Source: Seiridium cupressi (taxonomy: Eukaryota; Ascomycota; Sordariomycetes; Amphisphaeriales; Sporocadaceae). Taken from it: a DNA stretch of 64,000 nucleotides. The stretch is from NCBI GenBank assembly GCA_036674765.1, contig JARVKI010000006.1:434001-498000 (forward strand). The letters run 5' to 3'. Made by a program: the position numbers and the translations under genes. Shown one piece after another: positions 35,259 to 46,383 of this stretch (position 1 is its first letter; each line of letters opens with the position of its first letter). The notes beneath the pieces are model-generated. The model did no database searches. It had not been told where the DNA came from and saw only the letters and a list, made by a program, of their open reading frames with translations.

Positions 35259-36368
35259 ATGTCTTTCTATGGGCTCTCGTTGCCCACGCGGGCCTTCTTG
35301 CCTCGAACCACAGCCCAGAGCGCCGGTTCCACCAAACCCTCGACCGTCCACCTGAGTAAAGCCCTCCCACACCGACGTGGGAACATCGCCTCTGCTTTCG
35401 CACTCTAGGAGAATGAGGCGAACCGCAGACGTGGCACCTCGACCGAAATCTCTGAGTATATCAGCCTCTACACGGCTCCGTCGAGAGACGACGGCACCCC
35501 AGTTGTGCAGCATTTGGAGAACATCAAGCCTCCACTGCCGCCTGAAACCGAAGCACTGGCTCATCATGAAAAGCATGTTCCAGAGCCTCAAGAGATTACG
35601 CCATCGACATGTGAAACTCAAATACCCCCACGCGTTCGGGGGTCCTTCAGATGGCCTTTGCCTAATACAAGCTTTTTTCATCTCGACACGACAACGACCT
35701 CTTCTGCAGTCACCAAGGCTCGTAGCCCCTCCACATCGTCCAATTACCCGTCAGAGGGCATGCGCTCAGAGGAATGTATTTCCCCTGGAGACGTTGTCCA
35801 GACGACCCTCGGTCGGGACTTGAATCTGTCCGACCTTGCACAATATTCCTACAACAACGGGAGAGAGCGAACTTCAGAATGGCGCTCTACATCTCTGACT
35901 GATGGCGATGGTCCGCATGAGCGAAACCTGAGCACCAATCTGCAAGAGGAATTAGCTGCTGCGGACCAACCTGGCATTGGTGATGGAAGCACAATGGCGG
36001 GAGACGCAGATAGGAGCAGTCGAGGAGGTTCGAGTAGAAACACCTCGCGCACCATGGTAGCGCGCACTTCCACGACCGATGATATGCTCAAGCTAAAGAG
36101 ACAGGTAGGGGGTTGGTGCTGCAAGGCAGCCGACGGAGCGGCCATTCAGGGTAGTTTTATGGACATTCCCGAGGATGCTCAGACCAGTGGCGGCGTCGGC
36201 GTCGGCGTCCAGGCAGTTGGGATGGTAGCCAAGGAAGGCGGAAAGAAGTTCAAGATCAGAAAGTGGGTAAAGAGGACTTGGGGGAGGACGAAAGGGCGGT
36301 TGTATACGAGAGTGGCTAGAGAGAAGAAAGAGAGGAAGGAAAAGCAGAAGGTTGCGAGCACCGAATAA
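35259..36368 (+). CDS. Hypothetical Ser/Thr-rich protein with basic C-terminus; frame crossed by one TAG
   Basis: From ATG 35259 a single frame runs to the stop at 36366-36368 but contains one TAG (35406-35408). The first 49 codons resemble a mitochondrial or basic leader (MSFYGLSLPTRAFLPRTTAQ...). The rest (about 320 codons) is Ser/Thr/Pro-rich and ends in a strongly basic tail with KKFKIRKWVKRTWGRTKGRL. I do not recognise it. The TAG could be the end of an intron (CTCTAG), but acceptor phase 0 needs a codon-aligned donor and the only one in the leader is the poor GTCCAC; a donor further upstream is possible. Otherwise the TAG is a true nonsense change, or translation starts at ATG 35760. 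Expression and real start are unresolved. Confidence 0.5.
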
Positions 36369-37415
36369 CTACTCTCAGAGCAACAACATATATGTATGCG
36401 GTTTGTTCAAACGACTGGGCACTGACTACTTAGTCAAGGAAACATATTTATTCATCAGGGTAACTACATGCTCTCATACAGCTCTTGGACAATGCTACAC
36501 TAGTTCTCCAGAAAAGGGACTTTGCATCTTTCTATACTCGGATTTTCATACCCAGATTTGCAATTCCGATCATTATTGAGCGTACAATCGAGCTTTCAAG
36601 ACGTATCATTTCACCAAGGGCGGCTACAAGGCTCAGAGACCGATGACAGGAATATTTTCGGCGTAATCTGACAGTGCAGTTCATGCGGCCACGCCGAGAT
36701 CAGCCTGCCGCTGGTAGTTTCAACCTCGCCAAGCTCCACATCGACAGTCGCGCCATTGACAGCTTGTGAGAGCAGCGTTATATCTTGCGAGTGTTATACA
36801 GGACATGAGTGTTGGCCGTTTATGCTGTGTGCTCGTTATGCAGTGGCCCCTTTTCTAATATATTGTATCGACGGAGCAAACAAACCCCTGACCTGCTTAT
36901 CGATTTAGCACCTTGCTCTGCTGCAGTATGTGTTGTTAGCGTCGAAAGTCGCGAAGAGCAAAGCCTTCCGTGGTTCGTACCAAAAAAAAAAAAAAAAAAA
37001 AAAAAAACCTTCATGAATTATAATTCAACTGGTGTAAGTTTACTGAATATTTCTTTTGCGAACGAGTTGGATATTTCATTATTGGAAATGGTGAACTCTA
37101 AATCATTATTTGAATAAGTCTACCATTATCCCAAGCTACAGAGCATCAGCCGAGCCTGCTAAATACCCGCCCCACACTCAATTAGCTGTGATCTTCCATT
37201 CTGGCGACGCCCTCATCTCATGATGACACCGAACAATTAGGGGACGACAACGTAAACAAAGGATAGTCACTCTCGATACCCGGCTTTAGAATTGCGGCAG
37301 TCAGACGTCCTAGGACCCTGCATATATCGGACAACGTACGGTGCGGAAAAAAACGACTGGGCTGACTTGAGTTTTCGGTTCCGGCACAACACGGTCGACG
37401 CCATCCAACTTCAGC
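36369..37415. other. AT-rich intergenic region upstream of the Zn2Cys6 gene
   Basis: About 1 kb, low in GC, containing a 26-nt poly-A tract. No coding frame with family motifs is present. Confidence 0.45.
36982..37007 (+). repeat. Poly-A tract, 26 nt
   Basis: Uninterrupted run of 26 A in AT-rich sequence, the same length as the T tract at 10056. I looked for a retroposed gene body or target-site duplication around it and saw none. Confidence 0.9.
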
Positions 37416-39788
37416 ATGGAACTTGCAGTCAGCAACAGAAAGCCTTGTGACGGGTGTCGGAGGCGCAAGGTCAGTTGCCAGAATTCCTATAATAAAATTC
37501 CTAGTCATTTCGCATAAAAGCCATACCTGATCAAACTTGTAAATATCCGTCATCTCACATTATCCTGCCACTTCGTCCCATATCACCTTATATCATTCGA
37601 CAGTATCTTATGTTGTTCCCCATAATTTGATTTGAAACGCCACTCTCGTTTTATGATTCCTATTCTTGGCAGTCAAGTGGGGGTCAGAGTTTACAGCATC
37701 GATCCCCGTACTCACCATCCATAGATCAAATGCGACAAGTCACAGCCGTGTATGAACTGCCAACGGCATGGAGAGCGATGCACCTACGAGATTGCTTCCG
37801 ACTCCATCAACGTTACTCTTGAAAGCCAGCAGAGGCTACAGGAGCGACTAGAGAAGCTTGAGCGCCAGGTGCAAGATATGTCACTTGCGAGTGGCGCTTC
37901 AAGGGAGGACTCTCGGAGTTCCGCTTCTGAAGACGCAGTTCTCAACAGGAGTCGAAAACAGTCTTCTAGTACAGAGGCACAAGACCACGGCGTTCAGCTA
38001 TACGAACCAAACGTCAACTACTATATGAACCCAGGACATTGGGTCAATCTGTACGATTTTACCGAGGAGCCACGGGCATTGCTTCGATGGCCTTATGAAG
38101 ATAGAGCCGCTTTGAATGGGCTCGGGACTTATCAGGGCATGCCGCCCGTCTTGCCAGACAACCTTTCACAGTTTCACCTGCCTATAAAACAAGAAGATCT
38201 CATCCATGACTGGTTCTACAAGCATGTCGACCCGTTTGTGCGCATTACTCACGCTCCGGCGTACCTCAGTGAGGTGGCAAACTTCCGACTAGGGAAGAGC
38301 ATAACTCCTAGAGAGGTCGAGGCCCTTATGTTCGCCGTTCACGCCTTGACTGTGGTGACGATGCCTAGCCATCACGTTCAAAGGCTCCTGGGACGCAGCC
38401 GACGAGAGCTGATACAACACTTCAAATTTGCCACAGAGGTGGCTCTAGAGCGTGCCAACTACATGCGTTCGAGGAACCTATTTTTGTTTTGTGCAATTTT
38501 GAACTATATTGTGAGTGTTTCCTTCACTGCCTTCTGGTAAACTGGTGAGAAACCATCTTAATGTGGCATATAGACATTCTTATTCGAGTGTGGTCAATGT
38601 GAAAAGGCTTCTGTCTTGCTCGGTAGCGCTGGTCGCATAGGAATGCGCCTTGGCTGTCATAAGGACCCATCATTGTACCCGTACTCCTCGTGGTCTGCAG
38701 AGATGCGGAGAAGACTGTGGAACCACTTCATGATGCTGGATCACCCAACAATGAACTTGGAGGGAGCCGAGTCGGCCTTTAACCTTCTGCCGTGGACTCC
38801 GCGACCAACAAACGCAAACGACGACCAGTGGCCGCCGCACAGATTCGGACCGGCCGCGAAGGCGCCACCAGACGCTGATGGTTTTACAGACTTAACGTTT
38901 GTGATAATAAGACGGGAGCAACTACTTTTAAGCAAGGAGATAGCTCGGTTGATGGGTATAATGAAGCCGGAAGAAATGCGGGCGTTGATCATTGAAAGCG
39001 ATAAGACGGTGACGAGTAAATATCTCAGTCACAAGGAGGACGGCAATCCGATGCATGCCGTCGTCCAAGGGTTCTATAGAGCATACCACCTCTGTATACG
39101 TATCTTCGGGGAAGAGCTGGTAATGAAAAGTAACCCAGAACGAAAGAAGAAGGAGGATGCCGAATCGTAAAGTCCATCCCTATCATTTACCCCTTACCCC
39201 CAGAGACTAGACGGAGTCTATTTGTCTTCCTTTTTACTAATTCGTCAGAGCAGAATACTCAAAATTCAGAACAACATGTTCGAAGCGCTGGAAAGAGCGG
39301 AGATGATCGCGACCGAGAATGATTGGCAATGGCTCTTTCGCTGGCCGCCTCCCATGAACTCCATAGCTCGACTCTTATCTACATTGGCCCAGGTGCCAAA
39401 AGGTCCTGACGCAGATCGAGCGTGGAGGCAGGTAGAGGTCATATTCAGGAGGCACAACAACGACGAGTTCTCGTTGGCAGATTGGCCCTCGTGGCGTCTT
39501 ATCGAGTATCTATGCGACAATGCCATGTTCGCGCACCCGACGACAATGCATCAAGGCAACGTGTACGCGACCAGGCCAACACAACGGCAGTCGCCTGTGG
39601 ACGGTGCCTCGACCTCAACCACGACGGGACCCATGCCCGAAGCTCATATCACAGGACTCCCTGATTTCAGCGAGATCCCGGGCCACGATTTCGATGTGAT
39701 GCCGTGGTCTGAGCAGATACAAGGCTACGAACATGGATCCGGTGACACAAGGCCGTACTCATTTGGCAATACGAATAATTTGTTCTAG
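37416..39788 (+). CDS. Zn2Cys6 binuclear cluster transcription factor with fungal-specific regulatory domain
   Basis: Model: 37416-37469, 37725-38510, 38574-39166, 39251-39788; 656 aa. The first intron is long (255 nt) and splits the zinc cluster. Joined, it reads CX2CX6CX5CX2CX6C (CDGC...C...C..C...C, residues about 11-37). A coiled coil (LESQQRLQERLEKLERQVQD) follows, the usual dimer element. The middle holds the fungal_trans domain, with HDWFYKHVDPFVRITHAPAY and SWSAEMRRRLWNHFMMLD. The last third has WPPPMNSIARLLSTLAQVPK, and the C-terminus is probably the activation region. The third intron is uncertain: the donor at 39167 needs an acceptor ending GAG, while a donor at 39119 with the acceptor CGTCAG would remove 16 more residues. 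The target is unknown; the convergent neighbour is an MFS transporter. Confidence 0.87.
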
Positions 39789-40303
39789 CGTTACTTCCAC
39801 AGATATGATTAACCTATGCCACTCATATCGGCAAGTAGGAAAATTGCGTCTAGTCAACCAGATGCAATGATTCTGTTATCGAGACCGTATCTCCGAGATC
39901 ATGGCAGCTCTTGCCGACAACTCTGCCGATAGCCACGAATAGAACCAGATGACTGCTACCTCAGAATTAGACTAAGCCATAGTCTGACACGCAGTACGCC
40001 TTACAACTAGTCTAGGCCCTCTCATCGACAAGGGAAAATGCAATCTCCTATCACTACATCCAAGTCGATGTCTCAGAAGACTAGTTGTAGTTGACTTGAT
40101 CCTGCGTAACATCACAACACGCCGCCGAGAATCTACATTACCTCATGTTATTTATTCTACCTCGTCCCATTTGAATACTCCAATCAATGCTACAATCCCG
40201 CGGTATTCTAAATTGTCCGAATGGACTCTATAGTGCCGATCTACCCACATATGATCTGGTGGCTCTTCGCATCTTTCGATACTGTCTACTGCTCGTGGCC
40301 TCC
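39789..40303. other. Convergent intergenic region between the regulator and the MFS transporter
   Basis: About 0.5 kb between two stop codons facing each other. No feature is recognised. Confidence 0.5.
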
Positions 40304-42244
40304 TTACAACTGAATAAGCCATCGTCCTCTCACATAGCCACCATACCTACGAATCACCAGCGGCACAGGTATCATAGCTACGCAGATGAAGCCGAGTACA
40401 CTATTCCCCCAACCTATTCCTAGCGAACCAAAAAGACTTGGTCCCGCAAGTGGTAGGAATGCTGCCGTAATGCTCCGTAGCACACCAAAGGCCGCAATGC
40501 CACTCGCCGCATATTGCGGGTATGCATCAATGATATAAGCCTCTGTAACAGAAATTTGAGGTCAGTTGTTAGTTTTCCGGATGACCTGCCTCGACTCGGA
40601 CAGCAGCAGAGACAGAAGTAGGAAGGAATTCAAAAAATGTACTCACGAGCCGGCATCCAGATGCCCATGAGGCCGCCGCCAAGCGGAAACAGCCCGATCA
40701 CGGCCACTGCCCAATGGGTGCGGGTCTCTGCTGCCCAGCCATACCAGAAAAACGTTACGGGGCAGACCATGGCAAAGTAGACCATGGTAGGCAAGCGCAT
40801 CTCGGGCTCGTACTTGCCACCGTTCGCCTTGGTCAGGCGGACAACTTCACGATCGCTAAAGAGGGAGAAGAGAATTAGTCCTGCGGTATAACCCAGACCA
40901 AGGGAGATGAAGGCAAGGCCCGAGACGCCGGTGGACCAGCCGTAGACGCCCTGGAAGACGGTCGGCACGCTGTTGTACATGAGGTAGACGGCGCCGTAGA
41001 CGAACGAGATATAGAAGGAGATGGCGGTGATGATGGGGCTTAGGAAAAGCATCTTGAGGGGCCGGACAAGCCCGCGTTGCAGGGTCGCCAGGCTGCTGGA
41101 GCCCTGTGACTCTTGAGTCTCGTAGCAGGAGTACAGCTCGGGGCGGTTGAGCTCCTTCCGCAGTTTTCGGACTTTGCGGCTTATCAGCACGCGGTGATTG
41201 GTTTCGGGGAAGAGGAGGGCCATCAGGACCGTCGCGAGCGTCGCCGGGATGAAGGGGATCCAGACTGCCCAGCGCCAGCCGATGCTGCCAGTGATGAAAG
41301 CACCGATCAGGGGTGCAATCGAGGGTCCAATCGTGGGTCCAACGGTCCATATCGAGATGGCAAAGCCGCGTTCCTCGACGGGAAAAAGGTCGGCAATGAT
41401 GCCGCCGCCGAGGGTCAGTGGTGCAGACCCGCCAATGCCGGCAAGGAAGCGGAATGCGATCAGAGAGTTCAGGGTCGGAGAAAGGCCGCATCCTATTTGC
41501 CAGGCGCAAAACCACGCACTTGAAAAGACTATGACCATCGCACGGCCGTGGATCTCTGACAAGGGCGCCAGAAGTAGCGGCCCAACAGCAAAGCCGAGTA
41601 GGAAGATACTGACTGGCATTGCCGCCAAGATAGAATTGGTATTGCCAAACTCGGCACTGTAAACACTGATAGCTGGAGAAATGATAGAGGAAGACAACGG
41701 TGGCATAAGGGTTATAATGGACAACAACGCCATTGTGATTATCTTCCTGCTCTTCGAGAAGTTCAGAGGCATGGTCGGATCATCTTGGGTCTCCCAGCCC
41801 ACGACCCCTTTTTCAAGGTCGGAGGTGGGCAGAGCTTGAGGAGCCAAGTGGTCTCTCTTGCTTTTCTTGCTGGATCTGCTGAGGACTTTACTGATGGCCT
41901 GCGATATACGGCTTCTGTGGCTCGCCACGCTGCCGGGCGAGTCAACACGCTGGATATCATCCTATATATGTAAGCAATCACGAGAAGATATCCTGATTGA
42001 TGATAAAAGCCTCGCTTACTTGGGCAGCAGCGGCCAGGCTGGGTTGAGATATTGACCTTCTGTTGGTCTCAGCGCTGATTCGCAGGTCGTCATCATCGTC
42101 GTTCCCATTTTTGTCCTCACCCAGGCTTATTGGCTGCGGGTAAGGGTTCCCAGCTTTTGAGCAGTTAAGCGAGATGCGGCTCAAGGAGTCTGTAGGCTCC
42201 GGCGGGCTCTGCATGGCTTCTGGCTGGCTGCCGTTCTGAGACAT
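40304..42244 (-). CDS. MFS transporter, DHA1 (multidrug/polyamine-type) family
   Basis: Model: complement of 40304-40542, 40647-41961 and 42020-42244; 592 aa, introns of 104 and 58 nt. A hydrophilic N-terminus of about 140 residues precedes twelve predicted membrane segments. Seen: the first segment IITMALLSIITLMPPLSSSI, the loop motif GPLLLAPLSEIHGR typical of fungal DHA1 drug:H+ antiporters, GGSAPLTLGGGIIADLF, the antiporter motif WTVGPTIGPSIAPLIGAF, a central cytosolic loop, and by splicing AQAYIIDAYPQYAASGIAA followed by GPSLFGSLGIGWGNSVLG. The large exon alone would end in an artificial stop just past the donor, so the last exon is needed. The substrate cannot be told from sequence. Convergent with the Zn2Cys6 gene, a layout often seen for a regulator and its transporter but not proof. 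Confidence 0.9.
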
Positions 42245-43720
42245 ACTTGCATGTAAGTTACATCAGTACAAAAGCTAAGCAAAGACCCCGGATGTGCATG
42301 ACAATCACTGAGGTACAGAAGGAGAAAGCCAAGAGGTGCTGGCGAGAGACGGGAGAACTGGGCGGGTATAAGGCTCCAATTAGTAGCCGCTTTCTAGGCG
42401 GGCTTGAGATTATGAAGAGCGAGCCGAATGATCCTCACGTGGTGGGAGATAGCTGCATACCGGAGAATGTCGACCAGGATCTACACGCGTGGCCGGGATT
42501 ACCAACAAGTTGACTTTGGTATGTACTGTGAAGCTGTGTCAGCCCCGGGGGACCAGGGGTCTTTGTACATAAGTAGCCGTTCCGGTGCCGCAGCCACGGG
42601 TCAAGGGGCAGTCGTATAGCCGATGGCCAACAACGAGCCATGGGAACATGGACAAGTTACTCTCCCGCTTGTAGCATTCCATCAATTGAGAGGAAACACC
42701 AACATGCGGCCGCTATGTTTTCTTCAAGTCGGCATCACGGTGATCATGGAGAGCTCTGATGGGAAGGAGTTTACCGTGCTGGTGGCACGATGGATGGGTA
42801 GACGTAGGAAATATGTAGATTCTTTAGTGATCAAGGAGATGCAGATGAGAGTCAAGACAATGGTTTCTGGTAAAGACGCTTGATCTCGACTAAGATACTA
42901 TTAGCAAGGCCCACTAATAAGGCAGATTCTGGGGATGATATGATCGCCGTTGAGGGAATGAGATCCTATCGGCAGCCGGGTTTCCACTAAGAATGAAAAT
43001 AACGCGGCAGGACCTTGCGGCCAAGCGACCAATCAAGAAGATGATCAACGTCTGTCATCACCGTTTGTCATCACTGTTGGACAGCGGGTAAGACCAAGAT
43101 GCCTGTTTGAGTAACTTGGTACGTCTTGAGTTAGACCAGTACACGTTGGTGCACAGAGGGCATCCGAACGGCATCCAATAAATCAGGGAAAAGAGATGAC
43201 ATCTGCTGCTTCTGAGGTAGACCCCTACTCGGCTTGGATTGGACACTACAATGTAGCAAATCCCTGGGGATGCTTGAATGAAGACTAAAAGAGGTTGACA
43301 TGGTTGCTTGTGGGCCTGCATTTTGCATCAAAAAAGCAAGCTTAACTAAGTTCAAGAAGAAGCTCGGCAGGCACGAGGATGTCGGGACGCCTAACGCTTC
43401 AGGCTTCTGACGTGCTACAGGCTGACGGATCACTTGGCGATCTCTTTAGCAGCCTCCCCTAGCTCAAACGTGGCGCTCTTTAGCACTGGTTCCCGGCAAT
43501 GCCTGGGGTCCACCAGCCTGAAACTCCACATTATTTTTCACACTCAGCGCTCAGCCTCGGCGACTCGTCATAGAGGCCACGAAGTCAACAACCCTCCAAG
43601 ACAATTTACAACCCTCGAGCTCCGCAACGGGTGCGCAGGTTCATTGATATATACGTTCCAAGTCGCCGCCGCGAGCCCCCTGCGATCCTGCCATGCGATG
43701 AAGTAGGACAGCCTGCAACA
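42245..43720. other. Divergent intergenic region between the MFS transporter and ALG7
   Basis: About 1.5 kb containing both promoters. Only short open frames are present, none with a motif. Confidence 0.45.
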
Positions 43721-45230
43721 ATGTCGTCGACCTCCCCCAAGCCGACGACCGAACTCACCACCAACGAGACCCTCAGCCTAGCCGCCATCTCTCTCGTCTG
43801 CGCAACGATCCTCGCAAACGCTTTCCAAGGCGATGGGGAAGCGTTGGTCGCATCGCTGGCCCTTAGTGGCCTGGGGTTTGCCGCAAGCTATGCAATGATT
43901 CGATGGCTGGGCCCGACGTTCATGAAGGCAGGACTGAAGGGGCGCGACATGTCCAAGGTGAACAACAAGCACGAGATCCCAGAGTGCATGGGCGCCATAT
44001 GCGCCGTGGTCTACCTGATTATCATCATGGCCTTCATACCGTTCCCCTTCTACAAGGACATTGTCGTCGCTACTAGTGGTGGTGGAAACCGAGATGTCGT
44101 TATGAACGTCGAGTATGTCCAGCAGGGACGGTTGCTACACAAGTTTCCGCATAGCAAGGTAATACACCTCTCCAAAGCAGATCATACAATGCATTATCAA
44201 TTTGCTTGTGTGAATGAATGCTGAACTGTGCGAGTAGCTGGCTTCTTTCCTGTCGGCAATCATCTCACTGCAATCTATCTCCATCCTCGGCATCGGCGAC
44301 GACCTCTTCGACATCCGATGGCGCCACAAGTTCTTCATCCCGGCCTTCGCTTCGATCCCGCTTCTTGTCATCTACTTTGTCGACTTTGGGGTGACGTCCA
44401 TCGTGCTACCTACCTTCCTGCAGCCCTACGTTGGGCGCGAGCTGCTGGATCTCGGCTTTCTCTACTACGGTTACATGGCTGCCTTTTGTATCTTCAGCCC
44501 AAACAGTATTAACATTCTTGCCGGCATCAACGGAATCGAGGTCCTGCAATCCATCGTCATTGCGCTATTACTAGCCTTCAACGATATTCTCTACCTGGTC
44601 ACGCCGTACCCGCACCCGGCCACCGACTCGCATTTGTTCTCCCTGTACTTCCTGCTGCCCTTCCTGGGTGTCTCGTTCGCCCTGCTTTGGCACAATAAAT
44701 ACCCGGCTCGCGTGTTCGTGGGCGACACCTACTGCTATTTTGCTGGCATGGTCTTCGTCGTTGTCTCGATCCTGGGCCACTTCTCCAAGACGCTGCTGCT
44801 CCTTATGATCCCGCAGGTATTCAACTTTTGCTACTCAGTCCCTCAACTTTTCGGTCTGATCCCGTGTCCGCGCCATCGCCTACCTCATTTTAACGCACGC
44901 ACTGGCTTGCTCGAACCATCTGTCACGCGCTGGGAGGTGGACTTTAAAAAGCAGCCGCGTCCACAGGTTGCGACCGTCATTCGCATCCTCGGAAAACTAC
45001 GGCTTTTGAGGGTGACAGAGGACAAGGAGACCGGCAAGATCCTCGAGACTACCAACTTCACAATTCTGAACTTGTGGCTCGTTTGGAGAGGGCCACTGAG
45101 GGAAGACTGGCTTGCCTGGGAGATCACGGCCATGCAAGTAGTCGTGGGCTTATTCGGCCTGTTCGTGCGGCATCGCCTCGCGCTGCTGGTATTTAGAGAG
45201 GACAATCTCGGCATGGGAAGTGCGGTTTAG
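43721..45230 (+). CDS. alg7: UDP-GlcNAc:dolichyl-phosphate GlcNAc-1-phosphotransferase (ALG7/GPT)
   Basis: Model: 43721-44158 joined to 44238-45230, one 79-nt intron, 476 aa. This ER membrane enzyme makes dolichyl-PP-GlcNAc, the first step of N-glycan precursor synthesis, and is the target of tunicamycin. Seen: about ten hydrophobic segments; GLKGRDMSKVNNKHEIPECM (the conserved early cytosolic loop), SILGIGDDLFDIRWRHKFFI with the catalytic aspartates, the region SPNSINILAGINGIEVLQS with the conserved Asn-rich site, and RVFVGDTYCYFAGM. The C-terminal RHRLPHFNARTGLLEPSVT loop is typical of fungal Alg7. Without splicing, the frame breaks before the DD motif. An in-frame codon 30 positions upstream could extend it, but 43721 gives the family's usual length. 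Confidence 0.95.
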
Positions 45231-46383
45231 GGTTCTTTCATCCCTCTATGAGAAACACATGCCTCTTCTATTGCTGCCGCTGTCCTAGCCCTCCAAGTGT
45301 GCAAGGACACTGTATATATGTGTATGATCCAGATAGACGGGTATATAGCGGCCGCATCGATGCACTAAACGATTGCCTTCAATGTACTTATGAGCCACAG
45401 GTGGCAATTCCAAACCGAATTCCTACCTATACAGGCGTTGAACGGCGGAAGTGCGTCGAGCCTGAGCTAAGCCCTACAGACGAGGTCTGTAAAGCTAGCC
45501 GTCCTGCTAGCTTGAGGTTCTTGGGGCGTGAAGTCAATCCACTATCACATGTGGTGCAAGCATATCAAATTGAATTTACATGGACGTCCAAGTACTTCTT
45601 TACCTTGGAGCCATGGCAAAGTGAGCAAGAAGCAAGTACTTCTTCTGTTCAGTAGGACGCGAGCATAAGAATGAATCCGTCGTCTCATGGCAACAATCAC
45701 TAGAGATGTTTGGAAGAACATTGTTCAACTCGATATTTCATTTCAAGGCTTGTTAGCCCAGCCAGCTTTGAGACGCTGACGACTAAGCTGTCAAAAAGAC
45801 AGCTCTGCATGTTGGCTACTCATGCAACAAGGGTATCCCATCCCTCCGAGCATACCACCCCTACGTGGAGTGGGGATTGGGCTTCATCCCAGTCCCCTCC
45901 ATCTAATAGTACAAGCACATACTTTTGAGTACGACTTTTGGACACCTCATCCCTTTTCCCTCCTCACTGCCCTGGTTGGGAACAGGACTCCTCAAAATAT
46001 GCCAAGCCAAGCAGGTCTGGGCGACGACCGAACGTCATCAGGCCGGGAATAATGATGACCATATAAAAACCATGTCAGAATTTTGAAAAAAAAGAACGCC
46101 CAGTAAGAGTGACCTCCCAGCCATTGCAGGCTGACCGTGTATCAACCAGACCCCAACGCCAAGCGCAGGAAAATCAACGCTGCCATGACACCAGCCAAAC
46201 CCTTGCCGCAATTTATACGTTCATTCCGTCTTCGCGAAAAGAGGGGCGCAGGTCGAGACATAACAAACCGAAACATGCTGCTCGGAGTGAAACCCTGAAC
46301 GCACACCCTTGGTCGTTCCCATCTCTATATGGTACAAAGAAAATCCGATGCAATGAATCAATGATTAGAAGGAGCAATGAACT
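45231..46383. other. Convergent intergenic region between ALG7 and the SET3-like gene
   Basis: About 1.15 kb holding both 3' ends. A 135-codon frame at 45248-45655 starts just after the ALG7 stop and lacks motifs; probably 3' UTR. Confidence 0.45.

Noticed and set aside
36982..37007. Poly-A tract as the tail of a retroposed gene
   Set aside because: No gene body upstream and no clear target-site duplication on its two sides.
45248..45655. 135-codon frame after ALG7
   Set aside because: Begins 17 bp past the ALG7 stop, has no motif, and probably represents 3' UTR.
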